Shown one piece after another: positions 1 through 8,778 of a DNA stretch of 64,000 nt. The notes below the pieces were generated by a model. It had not been told where the DNA came from, made no database searches, and saw only the letters and a program-made list of their open reading frames with translations. A program made the position numbers and the translations under genes. The number at the start of each line of letters is the position of its first letter. Position 1 is the stretch's first letter. The stretch lies in the NCBI RefSeq assembly GCF_000340475.1, contig NZ_CM001792.1, positions 693,689 to 757,688 on the forward strand. Reading direction: 5' to 3'. This stretch comes from Oceanobacillus kimchii X50 (lineage in GTDB: Bacteria; Bacillota; Bacilli; Bacillales; Amphibacillaceae).

Positions 1-2
1 TT

Positions 3-131
3 CCTCTTATGCCAATGGTGAAAAGAGATTTATCAGATACTATTATCCGTGCACCAATTACTGTTTTATCGAAGCGAGAGAATTTTTTGCAGAATAATTT
101 ACATCAATCTAAAAAAGGTCGGAAAAGTTAA
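3..131 (+). CDS. GerA-family spore germination receptor A subunit, C-terminal end only
   Basis: The window opens inside this gene, so only about 42 C-terminal residues are visible. The reading frame runs into a TAA whose last A is also the A of the next gene's ATG (TAATG), so the two are translationally coupled. The basic tail after a Pro-Leu-Met-Pro start resembles the cytoplasmic C-terminus of GerAA/GerKA proteins. The identification rests mainly on position: genes for the B and C subunits of a germinant receptor follow directly. GerA-type A subunits are inner spore membrane proteins that sense nutrients together with B and C. Which germinant is sensed cannot be told. Confidence 0.75.
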   Translation, partial: PLMPMVKRDLSDTIIRAPITVLSKRENFLQNNLHQSKKGRKS

Positions 132-1243
132 TGAAAACAGTGAACTATACGGATGGGAGAATTTCAAATAGAGCAATTGGTTTTTCGATTCCAAGTATGA
201 TTGTGGCTGTAGGGATCCTAACTTACCCACGTTTATTAGCAAGTAAGACAGAGGCAGCGGATGGATGGGTAACATTAATTATTGCTGGATTGATCTCAAT
301 TATAATTACTTGGTTGATTGCGAATATAGCATCCAAATTTCCTAATCAGTCATTTTTAAATTATGCATCTTTTTTGTTAAGCCGGCCTGTTGCAGTTGTT
401 TTTTCGCTTTTATATATCATCATTTGTTGGTTTATTGTAGGGTATGAATTAGCGTTTATTGCGGATATATCACAACATTATCTTTTTGATAGAACCCCAT
501 CAGAATTTGTTATATTAGCATTCTTATTAGTTATTGTGTATGCAGTTTCTGGTGAGAGAAATGCAGTGTTTCGTATGTGTTTTGGATTTATGACCTTTTC
601 GGTCATTGCTACTGTTGCGTTAGTAATTATGGCATTGCCATTTGGTGATTTTAAACATCTATTACCGATTTTTACTACGGATTGGAAGACGTATATAAAA
701 GAACTTCCAAACGGCATTTTATCATATACGGGAGCTTTTATTTTATTATTCTATATGAAATTAAATAGAGATCCAAAAAATGGTCCTAAAAGTGCCTCTG
801 TGGGAATGTTAGTTGTAATAATACTATATGTTGCAATATATCTAAGTTGTATAGCTGTGTTAGGAAATGTTACGACAGCCAATACAATCTATCCATTAGT
901 GGAGCTTGCCAACACAATTCATTCAGCAGGCCTTCTGGACCGTATTGAATCTTTATATTTTATTATATGGAACACTACCATATTTCTCACTTGTATCCTT
1001 GCATATGATGTTAGTGTCATGATAATTACAGATTTATTCCCTAAGGCTAATAAAAAATATGTGGCGTTTGGATTATCCCCTATTGCATTTTTGTTATCCA
1101 TACTACCGGCTAATTATTATCAACTCGGGTTATATGCAACAATTATAAGTTATTCATCCGTTATCGTGACAATTTTAACTATATTGTTCTTATATATTAT
1201 GTATATTTTTAAACGCAAGAAAAAACAGGAGATAAAACCATGA
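131..1243 (+). CDS. GerAB-family germinant receptor B subunit (amino acid permease-like)
   Basis: The 370-residue protein is almost entirely hydrophobic, with about ten predicted membrane segments and a basic C-terminal tail, which fits the usual size (about 365 residues) and topology of GerAB/GerKB proteins of the APC superfamily. In germinant receptors this subunit binds the nutrient and sits in the inner spore membrane. The start codon overlaps the upstream stop (TAATG), and its own stop overlaps the start of the C-subunit gene (ATGA), so it is the middle of a tightly coupled A-B-C operon. The specific ligand is unknown. Confidence 0.92.
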   Translation: MKTVNYTDGRISNRAIGFSIPSMIVAVGILTYPRLLASKTEAADGWVTLIIAGLISIIITWLIANIASKFPNQSFLNYASFLLSRPVAVVFSLLYIIICWFIVGYELAFIADISQHYLFDRTPSEFVILAFLLVIVYAVSGERNAVFRMCFGFMTFSVIATVALVIMALPFGDFKHLLPIFTTDWKTYIKELPNGILSYTGAFILLFYMKLNRDPKNGPKSASVGMLVVIILYVAIYLSCIAVLGNVTTANTIYPLVELANTIHSAGLLDRIESLYFIIWNTTIFLTCILAYDVSVMIITDLFPKANKKYVAFGLSPIAFLLSILPANYYQLGLYATIISYSSVIVTILTILFLYIMYIFKRKKKQEIKP

Positions 1244-2394
1244 AAAAGTTATTAGTCAGCATTATAATTACTTCTTTTCTTTTTTTAACAGGTTGTTGGG
1301 ATAGTTTGGAATTAGAAGAGCGAGCGTTTTTATCTGGAATTGCGATTGATCTTCCTCATGACAATACAAACCAAACTTTAAATGTGACCGAACAAATTGT
1401 AGTTCCAAATGGGCTGATTACCTTACCAGCATCTAGTGGTACTGGAAAAGGTTTTCGAAATATTGTGGAGGAAGGAAGAACAATTTATGAAGTAGGAGAT
1501 GCAATAGAAAAACAAGAGGATAGAAAATTAGATGGTAGCCATATAGAGATTGTAGTTATTTCTGATGAAGTTGTGAAAGAAGAATATCAATTAGCAGATG
1601 TTGTAGATGTATTTATGCGTGAAAAACGAATGAATAGAGAAGTGATACTTTCTATTGCGGAAGGATCTGCTGGGGAATTATTGTACATTGAACCACAAGA
1701 TGTAAAATTGCCTTCTCAATATTTAACACAACTCATTATAGGAAATTACCGATCAGTTGGGGGAGATCCACAACGATTTGGAAATATGCAACAATACTTT
1801 ATTAATAATCGTAGTTTTACGTTGCCCTTGTTAACTACGGAAGGGTCTTCAACCGGTATTGATTTGACGGGTCTAGCTGTTTTTAGTGGGGATAATTCTA
1901 AAATGATCGGAGCTTTAAAAGATGACAATCTAGAAGGTTATATGATTATACAACCTATGTATAATGGTTCAGTAACAACAAAATTAGATAATACCTATGC
2001 AACTTTTCATATTCCAGATGGAAAAACAAAGATAAAATTAAAAAATAAAGACCCTGAAAATCTTCACTTTGAATTTGAAACTTTTCTAGATGCTGAGTTA
2101 GTGGAAACTTTTTATTCGGAAGATTTTTTTGCACATAAAAACATGAAAAAATTGGAAAGTTCTTTAGAAACAAGAGTGAAGAGTTTAATTACAGGAACAA
2201 TAGAGAAGGTTAGGGATGAGTATGAAACTGATATTTTAGGTCTTGCTGAACATCTGATAACCAAGGAGCCGAAGATTTGGAAACAAGTAAAAGATGATTG
2301 GGACTATGGAGAAAATTATTTCAAGGATGTGGAAATTACGTTATCAGTAAATATTGATATTAAAGAACCGGGAAATTCAGTGGATACGGATTAG
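1240..2394 (+). CDS. GerAC-family germinant receptor C subunit, lipoprotein
   Basis: The protein has 384 residues. It starts with a lipoprotein signal peptide whose lipobox is LFLTGC, giving Cys19 as the lipidated residue, followed by the CWDxxELEER stretch typical of GerAC proteins. The rest is soluble and mixed alpha/beta, as in the three-domain GerBC fold. In spores the C subunit is anchored to the outer face of the inner membrane and is needed for receptor assembly. Its ATG overlaps the B-subunit stop by four bases. Only prelipoprotein processing (Lgt/Lsp) can be inferred; the germinant cannot. Confidence 0.93.
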   Translation: MKKLLVSIIITSFLFLTGCWDSLELEERAFLSGIAIDLPHDNTNQTLNVTEQIVVPNGLITLPASSGTGKGFRNIVEEGRTIYEVGDAIEKQEDRKLDGSHIEIVVISDEVVKEEYQLADVVDVFMREKRMNREVILSIAEGSAGELLYIEPQDVKLPSQYLTQLIIGNYRSVGGDPQRFGNMQQYFINNRSFTLPLLTTEGSSTGIDLTGLAVFSGDNSKMIGALKDDNLEGYMIIQPMYNGSVTTKLDNTYATFHIPDGKTKIKLKNKDPENLHFEFETFLDAELVETFYSEDFFAHKNMKKLESSLETRVKSLITGTIEKVRDEYETDILGLAEHLITKEPKIWKQVKDDWDYGENYFKDVEITLSVNIDIKEPGNSVDTD

Positions 2395-2408
2395 GAGGGA
2401 TTGGTTTG

Positions 2409-2573
2409 ATGGATTTTATCGCAGACAGGTTAAATAATATTGCGTTGATATGCTTCTTACTATCTATAGCAGTTCCAATAACTATAAATTATATTAATTT
2501 CAAGTACCATCAATTAACCGACCCGAAATGGAAAAAAGAAGAGGATGAGCAATCAAAATCAAACCAACAGTAA
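2409..2573 (+). CDS. Small membrane protein, fourth gene of the ger operon
   Basis: This is a 54-codon gene: a short N-terminus, one hydrophobic segment at about residues 10-31, then a charged tail rich in Lys/Glu. A good ribosome binding site (AGGAGG just after the gerC stop) precedes the ATG by about nine bases. Small hydrophobic 'D' proteins are known in several Bacillus gerA-type operons and modulate germination. Those usually have two membrane segments, whereas one is clear here, so the equivalence is an inference from position and size. The gap to the preceding gene is 14 bases, consistent with co-transcription. Confidence 0.6.
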   Translation: MDFIADRLNNIALICFLLSIAVPITINYINFKYHQLTDPKWKKEEDEQSKSNQQ

Positions 2574-2604
2574 TATGTCTTTATTAGCTGAATAAAGAAA
2601 GGAA

Positions 2605-4065
2605 ATGAATAGAACAATGATAGACATAATCATTTTAATATTGCTATGTATCGTAATTTTAGGGTTTCTATTCACGCTTTTGAATTGGCGTAAAATAATT
2701 AAAAAAATGACAAAAAAATATGGTTCCATTATTATGTCTGATAAATATCAAGAAAATCTGATTGAAATGTTGGCTGGTTTTAAACATATGGGAATTCAAA
2801 CTACATTTGAGAATAATCTGAGGTCAGAGTTTGGAAAGATTTTGCATCGTCCATTGGGATCTACAAGACAATGGCCGCACTTTGAAAGCATTACGTTTAT
2901 ACCAGCTCAAGCGGCGAAATTCCCAACGGATCACGATGTAGCGGTAGATATTTCAGTAACAATTGGACCAAAAGCAAAAAAACCACTTGAAATTAATGCT
3001 CCCTTTATGATTAGTGGAATGGCATATGGAATTGCGTTAGCTAAGAATGTACGTCTTGCTTTAATGGACGCTGCGAATAACGTAGGAATTGCAATAAATT
3101 CTGGAGAAGGTGGAATTTTAGACGAAGAGATAGACAGTGCAGATAAATACATATTGCAGTTTGGAAAGGCAAGATGGTCAAAAGATGAAAAATTGCTTAA
3201 AAAGGCAGATATGATAGAAATAAAATTCGGACAAGGAGCATTACTTGGAATGGGAGATGTAATCATTCCAAGGGATTTACAAGGACATGCAAGGAAAGTT
3301 ATGGGGTTAGAAGACGATGAAGACGCGGTGATTCATAACAATTTCTTTGAAAATCAGACGATGAAAGACCTAAAAGATTTAGTACAAGAGCTTCGACGAA
3401 TTAGTGGAGGGGTACCTATTGGAGCTAAAGTTGGAGCAGGAGGTAAGATAGAAGATGATATTGACACTCTATTAGAACTCGATGTTGATTTTATAGCAAT
3501 AGATGGTGGTCAAGCAGCTACGTATGGGGTTGCTCCAATTTTAACAGATGATTTCGGTATTCCCACTTTGCATGCTTTAATAAGAGCAGTTAACCATTTA
3601 GAAAAATTAAATAAAAAAAGTGAAATCAGTCTTATCATTTCTGGAGGAATGTTTACACCTGGAGAGTACTTGAAGGCAATAGCATTGGGTGCGGATGCAG
3701 TTTATCTAGGTTCTGTATTATTATTTACAGTTGCTCATAAACAAGTTCTAGATGCAGTACCATTTGAACCGCCTACTCAAGTGGTGTGGAGTGATGGAAA
3801 GTATAAAGATAAATTTGTGCGAGAAGAAGGAGCAAAAAATGCTACCAATTATCTTAAGTCAACTATCGAAGAATTAGAAGTCGCTATTCGTGCTATGGGG
3901 AAGAAAAAATTATCAGATGTTACTAAGGAAGATCTGGTATCTTATGAGAAAAATACTGCTGAAGCAGCTGGGGTTCCATTTACTACACATCCTTATTCAG
4001 AAGGCAAAGTAAGTCACCCATCCCTCAAAAAAGAAAAGAAGAAGGATCCTCTAATAGAATTGTAA
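2605..4065 (+). CDS. yerD: YerD-like FMN-binding glutamate synthase-domain protein
   Basis: The protein has 486 residues. An N-terminal membrane anchor (about residues 5-26) is followed by a glutamate synthase-like (GltB2) alpha/beta barrel. Visible family stretches include the SGMAYG segment, an ISGG phosphate-binding loop and the ADAVYLGS segment near the barrel end. B. subtilis YerD is the closest family member I know; the group lacks the glutaminase domain of true GOGAT, so the reaction is unproven. Two starts are possible: 2605 is only one base from the AAAGGA motif, while 2617 is thirteen bases away. A hairpin terminator follows. Confidence 0.85.
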   Translation: MNRTMIDIIILILLCIVILGFLFTLLNWRKIIKKMTKKYGSIIMSDKYQENLIEMLAGFKHMGIQTTFENNLRSEFGKILHRPLGSTRQWPHFESITFIPAQAAKFPTDHDVAVDISVTIGPKAKKPLEINAPFMISGMAYGIALAKNVRLALMDAANNVGIAINSGEGGILDEEIDSADKYILQFGKARWSKDEKLLKKADMIEIKFGQGALLGMGDVIIPRDLQGHARKVMGLEDDEDAVIHNNFFENQTMKDLKDLVQELRRISGGVPIGAKVGAGGKIEDDIDTLLELDVDFIAIDGGQAATYGVAPILTDDFGIPTLHALIRAVNHLEKLNKKSEISLIISGGMFTPGEYLKAIALGADAVYLGSVLLFTVAHKQVLDAVPFEPPTQVVWSDGKYKDKFVREEGAKNATNYLKSTIEELEVAIRAMGKKKLSDVTKEDLVSYEKNTAEAAGVPFTTHPYSEGKVSHPSLKKEKKKDPLIEL

Positions 4066-4067
4066 TT

Positions 4068-4107
4068 AAAGCTTTCTCTACAATTAAGCAGAGAAAGCTT
4101 TTAGTTT
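4068..4107 (+). terminator. Intrinsic terminator after the yerD-like gene
   Basis: A 12-bp perfect stem (AAAGCTTTCTCT paired with AGAGAAAGCTTT) with a ten-base loop starts two bases after the stop codon. The tail is only moderately T-rich. Confidence 0.8.
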
Positions 4108-4640
4108 AGTCAAATTGTCCCTTAGTAATATTTCAAACAAAGCTACCCCGATGCCAATTAATTTTATTTATTCTGGGATTAAATAGCTCTGCCTTACTCA
4201 GAATTTATATTGCATAGAGAAGTATATTAACCGTAACAATAACTAGTTTAATATCTTTTCACCTTCATTCATTTCATTGTCATCCACTAACTTTAAAATT
4301 AGAAATACATTTTGAATACCTTCTTCCTTATATACTTAAATTATTTATTACAGAATACGCTTAAATGGTGTTTTTGTATGTTTTTCTATCATGAATTTTA
4401 AAAGATAGATCAACTGTTCTTAAGAGATTTATATTAGTTTTAAAGGTAATTAGTAGAGAAATATACATTTATTTTTAATGTAAAAATTTATTGTTGTTCT
4501 AACTATTTGTAAAGAATACTGTTTTTATAAGAACAGAAATTTAAGAATTCTTGTAGCTGTGATTTCATATGCTTAGAGTATACAAGCTTTTGAGAACCAT
4601 CAAACACTGGATAATCTTTTTCAAAAAAGGGGGTTTTTTG
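4108..4640. other. Intergenic, no gene recognised
   Basis: About 530 bases of very AT-rich sequence lie between the terminator and the PTS gene. I see no open frame with a ribosome binding site, no convincing cre box and no antiterminator hairpin. A promoter for the PTS-chbG pair must lie here or in its 3' half. Confidence 0.6.
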
Positions 4641-5927
4641 GTGACCAAGTTTCAAACATTTATGGAAAAGTATTTCATGCCAGTGGCGGGAAAACTTGCG
4701 GAGCAGCGGCATCTTAAGGCAATCCGTGATGGTATTATAGCAGTTATGCCATTATTGATTATCGGAAGTATTTTTTTAATTATTTCTTCTCCACCAATTA
4801 AATCGTGGGCTGAATTTATGTCGCAATATGCTCCAACATTAAGTATTCCGGTTAATGCAACATTTGGTTTGTTAGGATTAGTCGCAGTATTTTCCATCGC
4901 TTATAGCTTGGCTAAGAGTTATGAGATAGATGGATTATCTGCCGGTGTACTTGCATTATCAGCATTTTTTGTAGCTACGCCATTAACTGAGGATGGGAAT
5001 ATACCATTGAATTTAATGGGAAGTGAAGGGCTGTTTATTGCGATTGTTTTAGCTATTTTTACGGTAGAGGTGTTTCGTTTTTTTAATCGAAGGAAGTTAG
5101 TAATAAGAATGCCTGACACCGTTCCCCCATCTGTATGGAGAGCGTTTACAGCATTAATTCCCGGTGCAGTTATTATTACTATTGTATTTGGAGTAGATGT
5201 GTTACTTACACATTGGTGGGATTTATCTTTACATGATATAGTTGCGACAGTATTAAGACAACCATTAGAAATGCTTGGTGCTAGTTTTTGGGGCGCGATG
5301 GTAGCAATAATATTAATTCATTTATTATGGGCATTTGGAATTCATGGTATATCGGTTGTCGCAAGTGTGATGGCTCCAATTTGGTATAGTCTTACCGAAC
5401 AAAATGTAGCTGCTCATCAAGCAGGTGAAGAATTGCCGCATATTATTGGCCAACCATTTATGGCTATCTGGTGGGCAGTCGGTGGATCGGGGATGGTTTT
5501 AGCACTTACATTACTATTTTTGTTATTCTCTAAATCAAGACATTTAAAAAATGTTGGAAGAGGATCAATTGGTGCCAGCATTTTTAATATTAGTGAACCG
5601 ACAATATTTGGAGCGCCTGTGGTAATGAATCCGATATTAATGGTTCCTTTTATACTTGCTCCATTGACTGTTGGAATTATTACTTACGTTTCGATGGCGA
5701 TTGGTCTTGTTGGAAAACCGTATGTAATTGTACCATGGACAACTCCAGCACCGTTTTCTGGGCTTCTTACGACAGGGGAATTCAGTGGGCTTGTTTTAAT
5801 GATTATTAATATTATTGTTGCGATGGTAATTTATTATCCTTTCTTTAAGATGTATGATCGACAGTTATTAAAAGAAGAAACTGCAGATGCTACAGATAAT
5901 ATAAAGGAAGAAGGAAAAAGTGAATGA
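4641..5927 (+). CDS. PTS EIIC, lactose/cellobiose (diacetylchitobiose) family
   Basis: The protein is an integral membrane sugar permease of about 428 residues with some ten membrane segments, of the CelB/ChbC/LicC type. The sequence keeps the family's SEPTIFGAPVVMNP loop and a WAFGIHG segment in the transport domain. I place the start at the GTG at 4641 because AAAGGGGG lies seven bases upstream; an in-frame ATG at 4569 has no such site. EIIC normally works with EIIA and EIIB, and neither is encoded nearby. The ATGA overlap with chbG points to a beta-linked or chitooligosaccharide substrate. Confidence 0.9.
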   Translation: MTKFQTFMEKYFMPVAGKLAEQRHLKAIRDGIIAVMPLLIIGSIFLIISSPPIKSWAEFMSQYAPTLSIPVNATFGLLGLVAVFSIAYSLAKSYEIDGLSAGVLALSAFFVATPLTEDGNIPLNLMGSEGLFIAIVLAIFTVEVFRFFNRRKLVIRMPDTVPPSVWRAFTALIPGAVIITIVFGVDVLLTHWWDLSLHDIVATVLRQPLEMLGASFWGAMVAIILIHLLWAFGIHGISVVASVMAPIWYSLTEQNVAAHQAGEELPHIIGQPFMAIWWAVGGSGMVLALTLLFLLFSKSRHLKNVGRGSIGASIFNISEPTIFGAPVVMNPILMVPFILAPLTVGIITYVSMAIGLVGKPYVIVPWTTPAPFSGLLTTGEFSGLVLMIINIIVAMVIYYPFFKMYDRQLLKEETADATDNIKEEGKSE

Positions 5928-6667
5928 GTAGAAAGAAGTTAATTGTGAATGCAGATGATTTTGGATTGTCACCAGGAGTTACGATGGGAATTTTGTATGC
6001 ACATCAGTTTGGGATTGTATCAAGTACTACAACAATGGTGAATACCGTGTTTGCAAAAGATAGCATTCAACTTGCTAGAAATTTTCCAGATTTAGGTGTT
6101 GGCTTACATGTAGTGTTAGATAGAGGTAAGCCAATTTCTTTAACTGTACCAAGTTTAATTGATAGGAAGGGAAACTTTTTAAAAGGGGAAGAGTTGTTAG
6201 AGAGTGCTGAAAAGAAAGATGTAAAAGAAGAGATTATTTGTCAGTTAGAGCGATTACTTTCATGGTATCCAAAGGTCACACATTTAGATAGTCATCATCA
6301 TGTTCATACACATATTTCCACTGTTGCAGAAGCTATAGAAGAAGTAGCTAAAGAATATCGGTTACCGATAAGAACGTTAGATGGATTTACAATTGGCGAT
6401 ATTTTAACACCAAGTAAATTTATTGGAGGATTTTACGGTGAAGGAGAAGTCAGTGCAACATCGTTAATAAATCTTTTAAATAATATAAAAGAAGATGAAG
6501 TAACCGAATTGATGTGCCATCCAGGTTTTCTAGACAATTGGCTAATGGACCAATCTAGTTATCAACAACTTCGGGTACAGGAACTAGAAACACTTATTAA
6601 TCAAGAAGTAAAAAATTCAATATTTTCGAATGATATAGAATGTACTCATTATGGGTGTTTTTTATGA
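5924..6667 (+). CDS. chbG: ChbG/YdjC-family carbohydrate deacetylase
   Basis: The protein has 247 residues, close to the family's usual ~250. The metal-site motifs are present: NADDFG at residues 9-14 and the HLDSHHHVHTH cluster in the middle of the protein. ChbG removes an acetyl group from chitooligosaccharide (phosphate) so that downstream enzymes can act. The start overlaps the EIIC stop (ATGA), so the two are coupled and probably handle the same imported sugar. No phospho-glycosidase is nearby. An inverted repeat (GTGATATT/AATATCAC) lies about ten bases after the stop but lacks a T-run. Confidence 0.9.
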   Translation: MSRKKLIVNADDFGLSPGVTMGILYAHQFGIVSSTTTMVNTVFAKDSIQLARNFPDLGVGLHVVLDRGKPISLTVPSLIDRKGNFLKGEELLESAEKKDVKEEIICQLERLLSWYPKVTHLDSHHHVHTHISTVAEAIEEVAKEYRLPIRTLDGFTIGDILTPSKFIGGFYGEGEVSATSLINLLNNIKEDEVTELMCHPGFLDNWLMDQSSYQQLRVQELETLINQEVKNSIFSNDIECTHYGCFL

Positions 6668-6747
6668 TTCGTGATATTGACGATAATAAATTGTATCGCT
6701 ATAATTAACTTAATATCACGATGTACGGAAGGAGAATTAATAAAGAT

Positions 6748-6823
6748 GAATTCAATTAGATTACGTTCCCCAAAGATTTTGAACAAATAACTGAATATGT
6801 TCAAGCTCTACCTGTTTTTTAGG
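6748..6823 (+). pseudogene. Possible short gene relic with a frameshift
   Basis: A GGAGAATTAATAAAG ribosome-binding region precedes an ATG whose frame closes after about a dozen codons. The +1 frame then reads PKDFEQITEYVQALPVF before a stop. This looks like the first 25-30 codons of a broken gene, possibly an acetyltransferase, but there is too little to name it. Confidence 0.25.
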
Positions 6824-6899
6824 AGAGTAAATGGGAGTAATCTGTCTTATACGAATAAATCGTCTTAAATTAGTTTCTCAATGATTGAGGGGATGGTAC

Positions 6900-7075
6900 A
6901 TTACAAAAGGGTTTGGTCAAAAGACGGATGATAGCTAGAATAAGCGTCAGAAATATACGAAGTCTCCAGAGGGCGTATCATAGTTGGAAACCCACCCCGT
7001 AATGCGGAGCATTCGGATGCTCACCAGCTGTAGCTGGATAAGCTGGTATATTTCTGAAACGGGATTATTTATCTT
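6900..7075. repeat. Palindromic dispersed repeat, copy 1
   Basis: This 175-bp stretch shares its left arm (GTCAAAAGACGGATGATAG and CAGAAATATAC), its centre (GCTCACCAGC) and its right arm (GTATATTTCTG) with copies near 26,437 and 61,984. The arms form a long interrupted stem. Copy 1 is the most degraded of the three. No transposase and no target duplication were seen. Confidence 0.75.
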
Positions 7076-7130
7076 TTGCGTAATTACTTATGTCCACCCC
7101 CCCTTATCTATAGTTTTTCTCATTTACGAA

Positions 7131-7158
7131 AACACAGGTAGAGTACCTGTGTTTTTTT
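7131..7158 (+). terminator. Intrinsic terminator or attenuator ahead of the ABC-F leader
   Basis: A ten-base-pair stem (AACACAGGTA/TACCTGTGTT) with a three-base loop runs straight into T7. It ends only five bases before the leader peptide's Shine-Dalgarno. It could end upstream transcription or act as a transcriptional attenuator for the ABC-F gene, depending on where the promoter lies, which I could not fix. Confidence 0.7.
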
Positions 7159-7174
7159 GTATAGGAGGATAAAT

Positions 7175-7198
7175 ATGTATATGCTATTGTTCTTTTAA
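7175..7198 (+). CDS. Leader peptide MYMLLFF ahead of the ABC-F gene
   Basis: This seven-codon frame has an excellent ribosome binding site (AGGAGG, six bases upstream) and ends in TAA. It sits about 95 bases upstream of the ABC-F gene, directly before a set of competing hairpins. Short leader peptides that stall antibiotic-bound ribosomes are known for erm, msr and vml-type genes. That this one stalls ribosomes is an inference from layout. Confidence 0.7.
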   Translation: MYMLLFF

Positions 7199-7201
7199 TT
7201 C

Positions 7202-7292
7202 ATACGAGCTTGTCATTATTAATCATTTAATCAAGCTCGTATCGATATAGCTAGCTATCGATACGAAGTAATATTATTCGGAGGTAGCTATC
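7202..7292 (+). promoter_or_regulatory. Putative translational attenuator of the ABC-F gene
   Basis: Arm 1 (7202-7212) pairs perfectly over 11 bp with arm 2 (7232-7242). Arm 2 overlaps 7237-7247, which instead pairs perfectly over 11 bp with 7256-7266, so the two stems exclude each other. The segment 7244-7253 can also pair, with a two-base bulge, with 7285-7292 directly after the ABC-F Shine-Dalgarno. This is the arm 1:2 / 3:4 versus 2:3 arrangement of ermC-like attenuators: a ribosome stalled on the leader would cover arm 1 and free the gene's start. The pairings are seen; the mechanism is inferred. Confidence 0.6.
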
Positions 7293-7293
7293 A

Positions 7294-8754
7294 ATGGAAA
7301 GAATTTGTTTTGAATTAGAAAATATTGAATTGACCTATTTAGATAAAGAAATTTTAAAAATTAACCGACTAGCCATTCATCAATTTGATCGTATTGGTAT
7401 TGTTGGAAAAAATGGATCGGGAAAGAGTAGCTTATTGAAGTTACTTGCAGGAAAAATAGATCCAAATAAAGGCATCGTTCACCAACACGCAAGTTATGCC
7501 TATTTCGAGCAAATGGAAGCCCCAGATAAAACTTTAACAGGAAATGAAGATCCTGCTTTGTTAGGAAAACTACATGTTCCATCTCAATTGGATTCAATAA
7601 GTGGAGGAGAACAAACTCGGTTGAAATTAACGCAACTTTTCTCAAAGTATCGAGAAGCTTTATTTATTGATGAGCCAACAACACATTTAGATCAAGACGG
7701 AGTTGCATTTATTCAATCTGAACTAGAATTTTATTATGGAGCTTTAGTATTAGTAAGCCATGATCGTGCCTTATTAAATAAATTAGTATCGACGATTTGG
7801 GAAATTCGCGATGGCTGTGTTTTTGTTTACGCAGGCAATTATGATGAATATGAAAAACAGAAACAGCTTGAGTTAGAGCAAAAACAGGAAGCTCATCATC
7901 AATTTGTGAAGGAAAAATCCCGTCTAGAAAAAGCTGCAGATCAAAAGCGTTCAAAGGCTAATAAAATGATGAAAGGTGAAAAAGCAAATACCCGCTCCAA
8001 AGAAGGAGTTAACCGGATGTTCGCGACAAAATCAAAAGATGCGACGCAAAAAGCGATACAAAAAAGTGCAAAAGCTATTGAAAAACGAATAGATCAATTA
8101 GAGGAAATTGCTGCCCCTGAATCAAGTCGCCCAATTAACTTCTATAAGTCAAAAGCACTTGAATTGCACAATAAATTCCCTATTATAGGTGACCAATTAA
8201 CTTTGCAGGTAGGGGATAAAGTTTTATTAGAAAAAGCAAGATTTCAATTTCCGCTTGGCGAAAATATTGCAATTACTGGAGAAAATGGAACAGGAAAAAG
8301 TTCATTACTGCAACACATTGTACAACGTGGAGACGCATTGGATATTTCACCTAAAGTAACATTTGGTTATTTTCAACAACTGAGTTATCAGCGGAATATT
8401 AATGAGACAGTGCTTGAATTTTTGCAAAAGCGAACAGAATATGAGGAAGGATTTTTAAGAAGTATTCTTCATTCTATGTATTTCTCGGGAAATGATTTAA
8501 GGAAAAAGTTGAATCAATTAAGTGGAGGAGAGTCGATTCGACTGCAATTAAGCTATTTGTTCCTAGGAGAATTTCATGTACTAATATTAGACGAACCAAC
8601 GAATTTCTTAGATATACCAACTATCCAAGCTCTAGAGAATTTCTTCCACTCATACCCCGGGACAATCGTATTTGTTTCGCATGATCAAACATTTATTAAT
8701 CATGTTGCTACGAGGAAATTTGTTATTAATAACAAGAAGTTATATGAAGTATAA
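7294..8754 (+). CDS. ABC-F ribosome-protection ATPase (Vga/Vml/Msr-like)
   Basis: The protein has 486 residues with two ABC nucleotide-binding domains and no membrane segments. Walker A motifs are GKNGSGKSS and GENGTGKSS, the signatures are SGGEQTR and SGGESIR, and both Walker B/EPT motifs (IDEPTTHLD and LDEPTNFLD) are present. Between them lies a charged Lys/Arg/Glu-rich linker at about residues 185-280. ABC-F proteins of this group bind the ribosomal E site and displace lincosamides, streptogramin A, pleuromutilins or macrolides. The leader peptide upstream supports a resistance role. The exact drug class cannot be read from the sequence. Confidence 0.88.
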   Translation: MERICFELENIELTYLDKEILKINRLAIHQFDRIGIVGKNGSGKSSLLKLLAGKIDPNKGIVHQHASYAYFEQMEAPDKTLTGNEDPALLGKLHVPSQLDSISGGEQTRLKLTQLFSKYREALFIDEPTTHLDQDGVAFIQSELEFYYGALVLVSHDRALLNKLVSTIWEIRDGCVFVYAGNYDEYEKQKQLELEQKQEAHHQFVKEKSRLEKAADQKRSKANKMMKGEKANTRSKEGVNRMFATKSKDATQKAIQKSAKAIEKRIDQLEEIAAPESSRPINFYKSKALELHNKFPIIGDQLTLQVGDKVLLEKARFQFPLGENIAITGENGTGKSSLLQHIVQRGDALDISPKVTFGYFQQLSYQRNINETVLEFLQKRTEYEEGFLRSILHSMYFSGNDLRKKLNQLSGGESIRLQLSYLFLGEFHVLILDEPTNFLDIPTIQALENFFHSYPGTIVFVSHDQTFINHVATRKFVINNKKLYEV

Positions 8755-8778
8755 TAGAATTGGGAGAGGTTGAAGTTT

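Noticed and set aside
6984..7172. Open frame of about 62 codons
   Set aside because: It lies mostly inside palindromic repeat copy 1 and runs through a terminator hairpin; no ribosome binding site.
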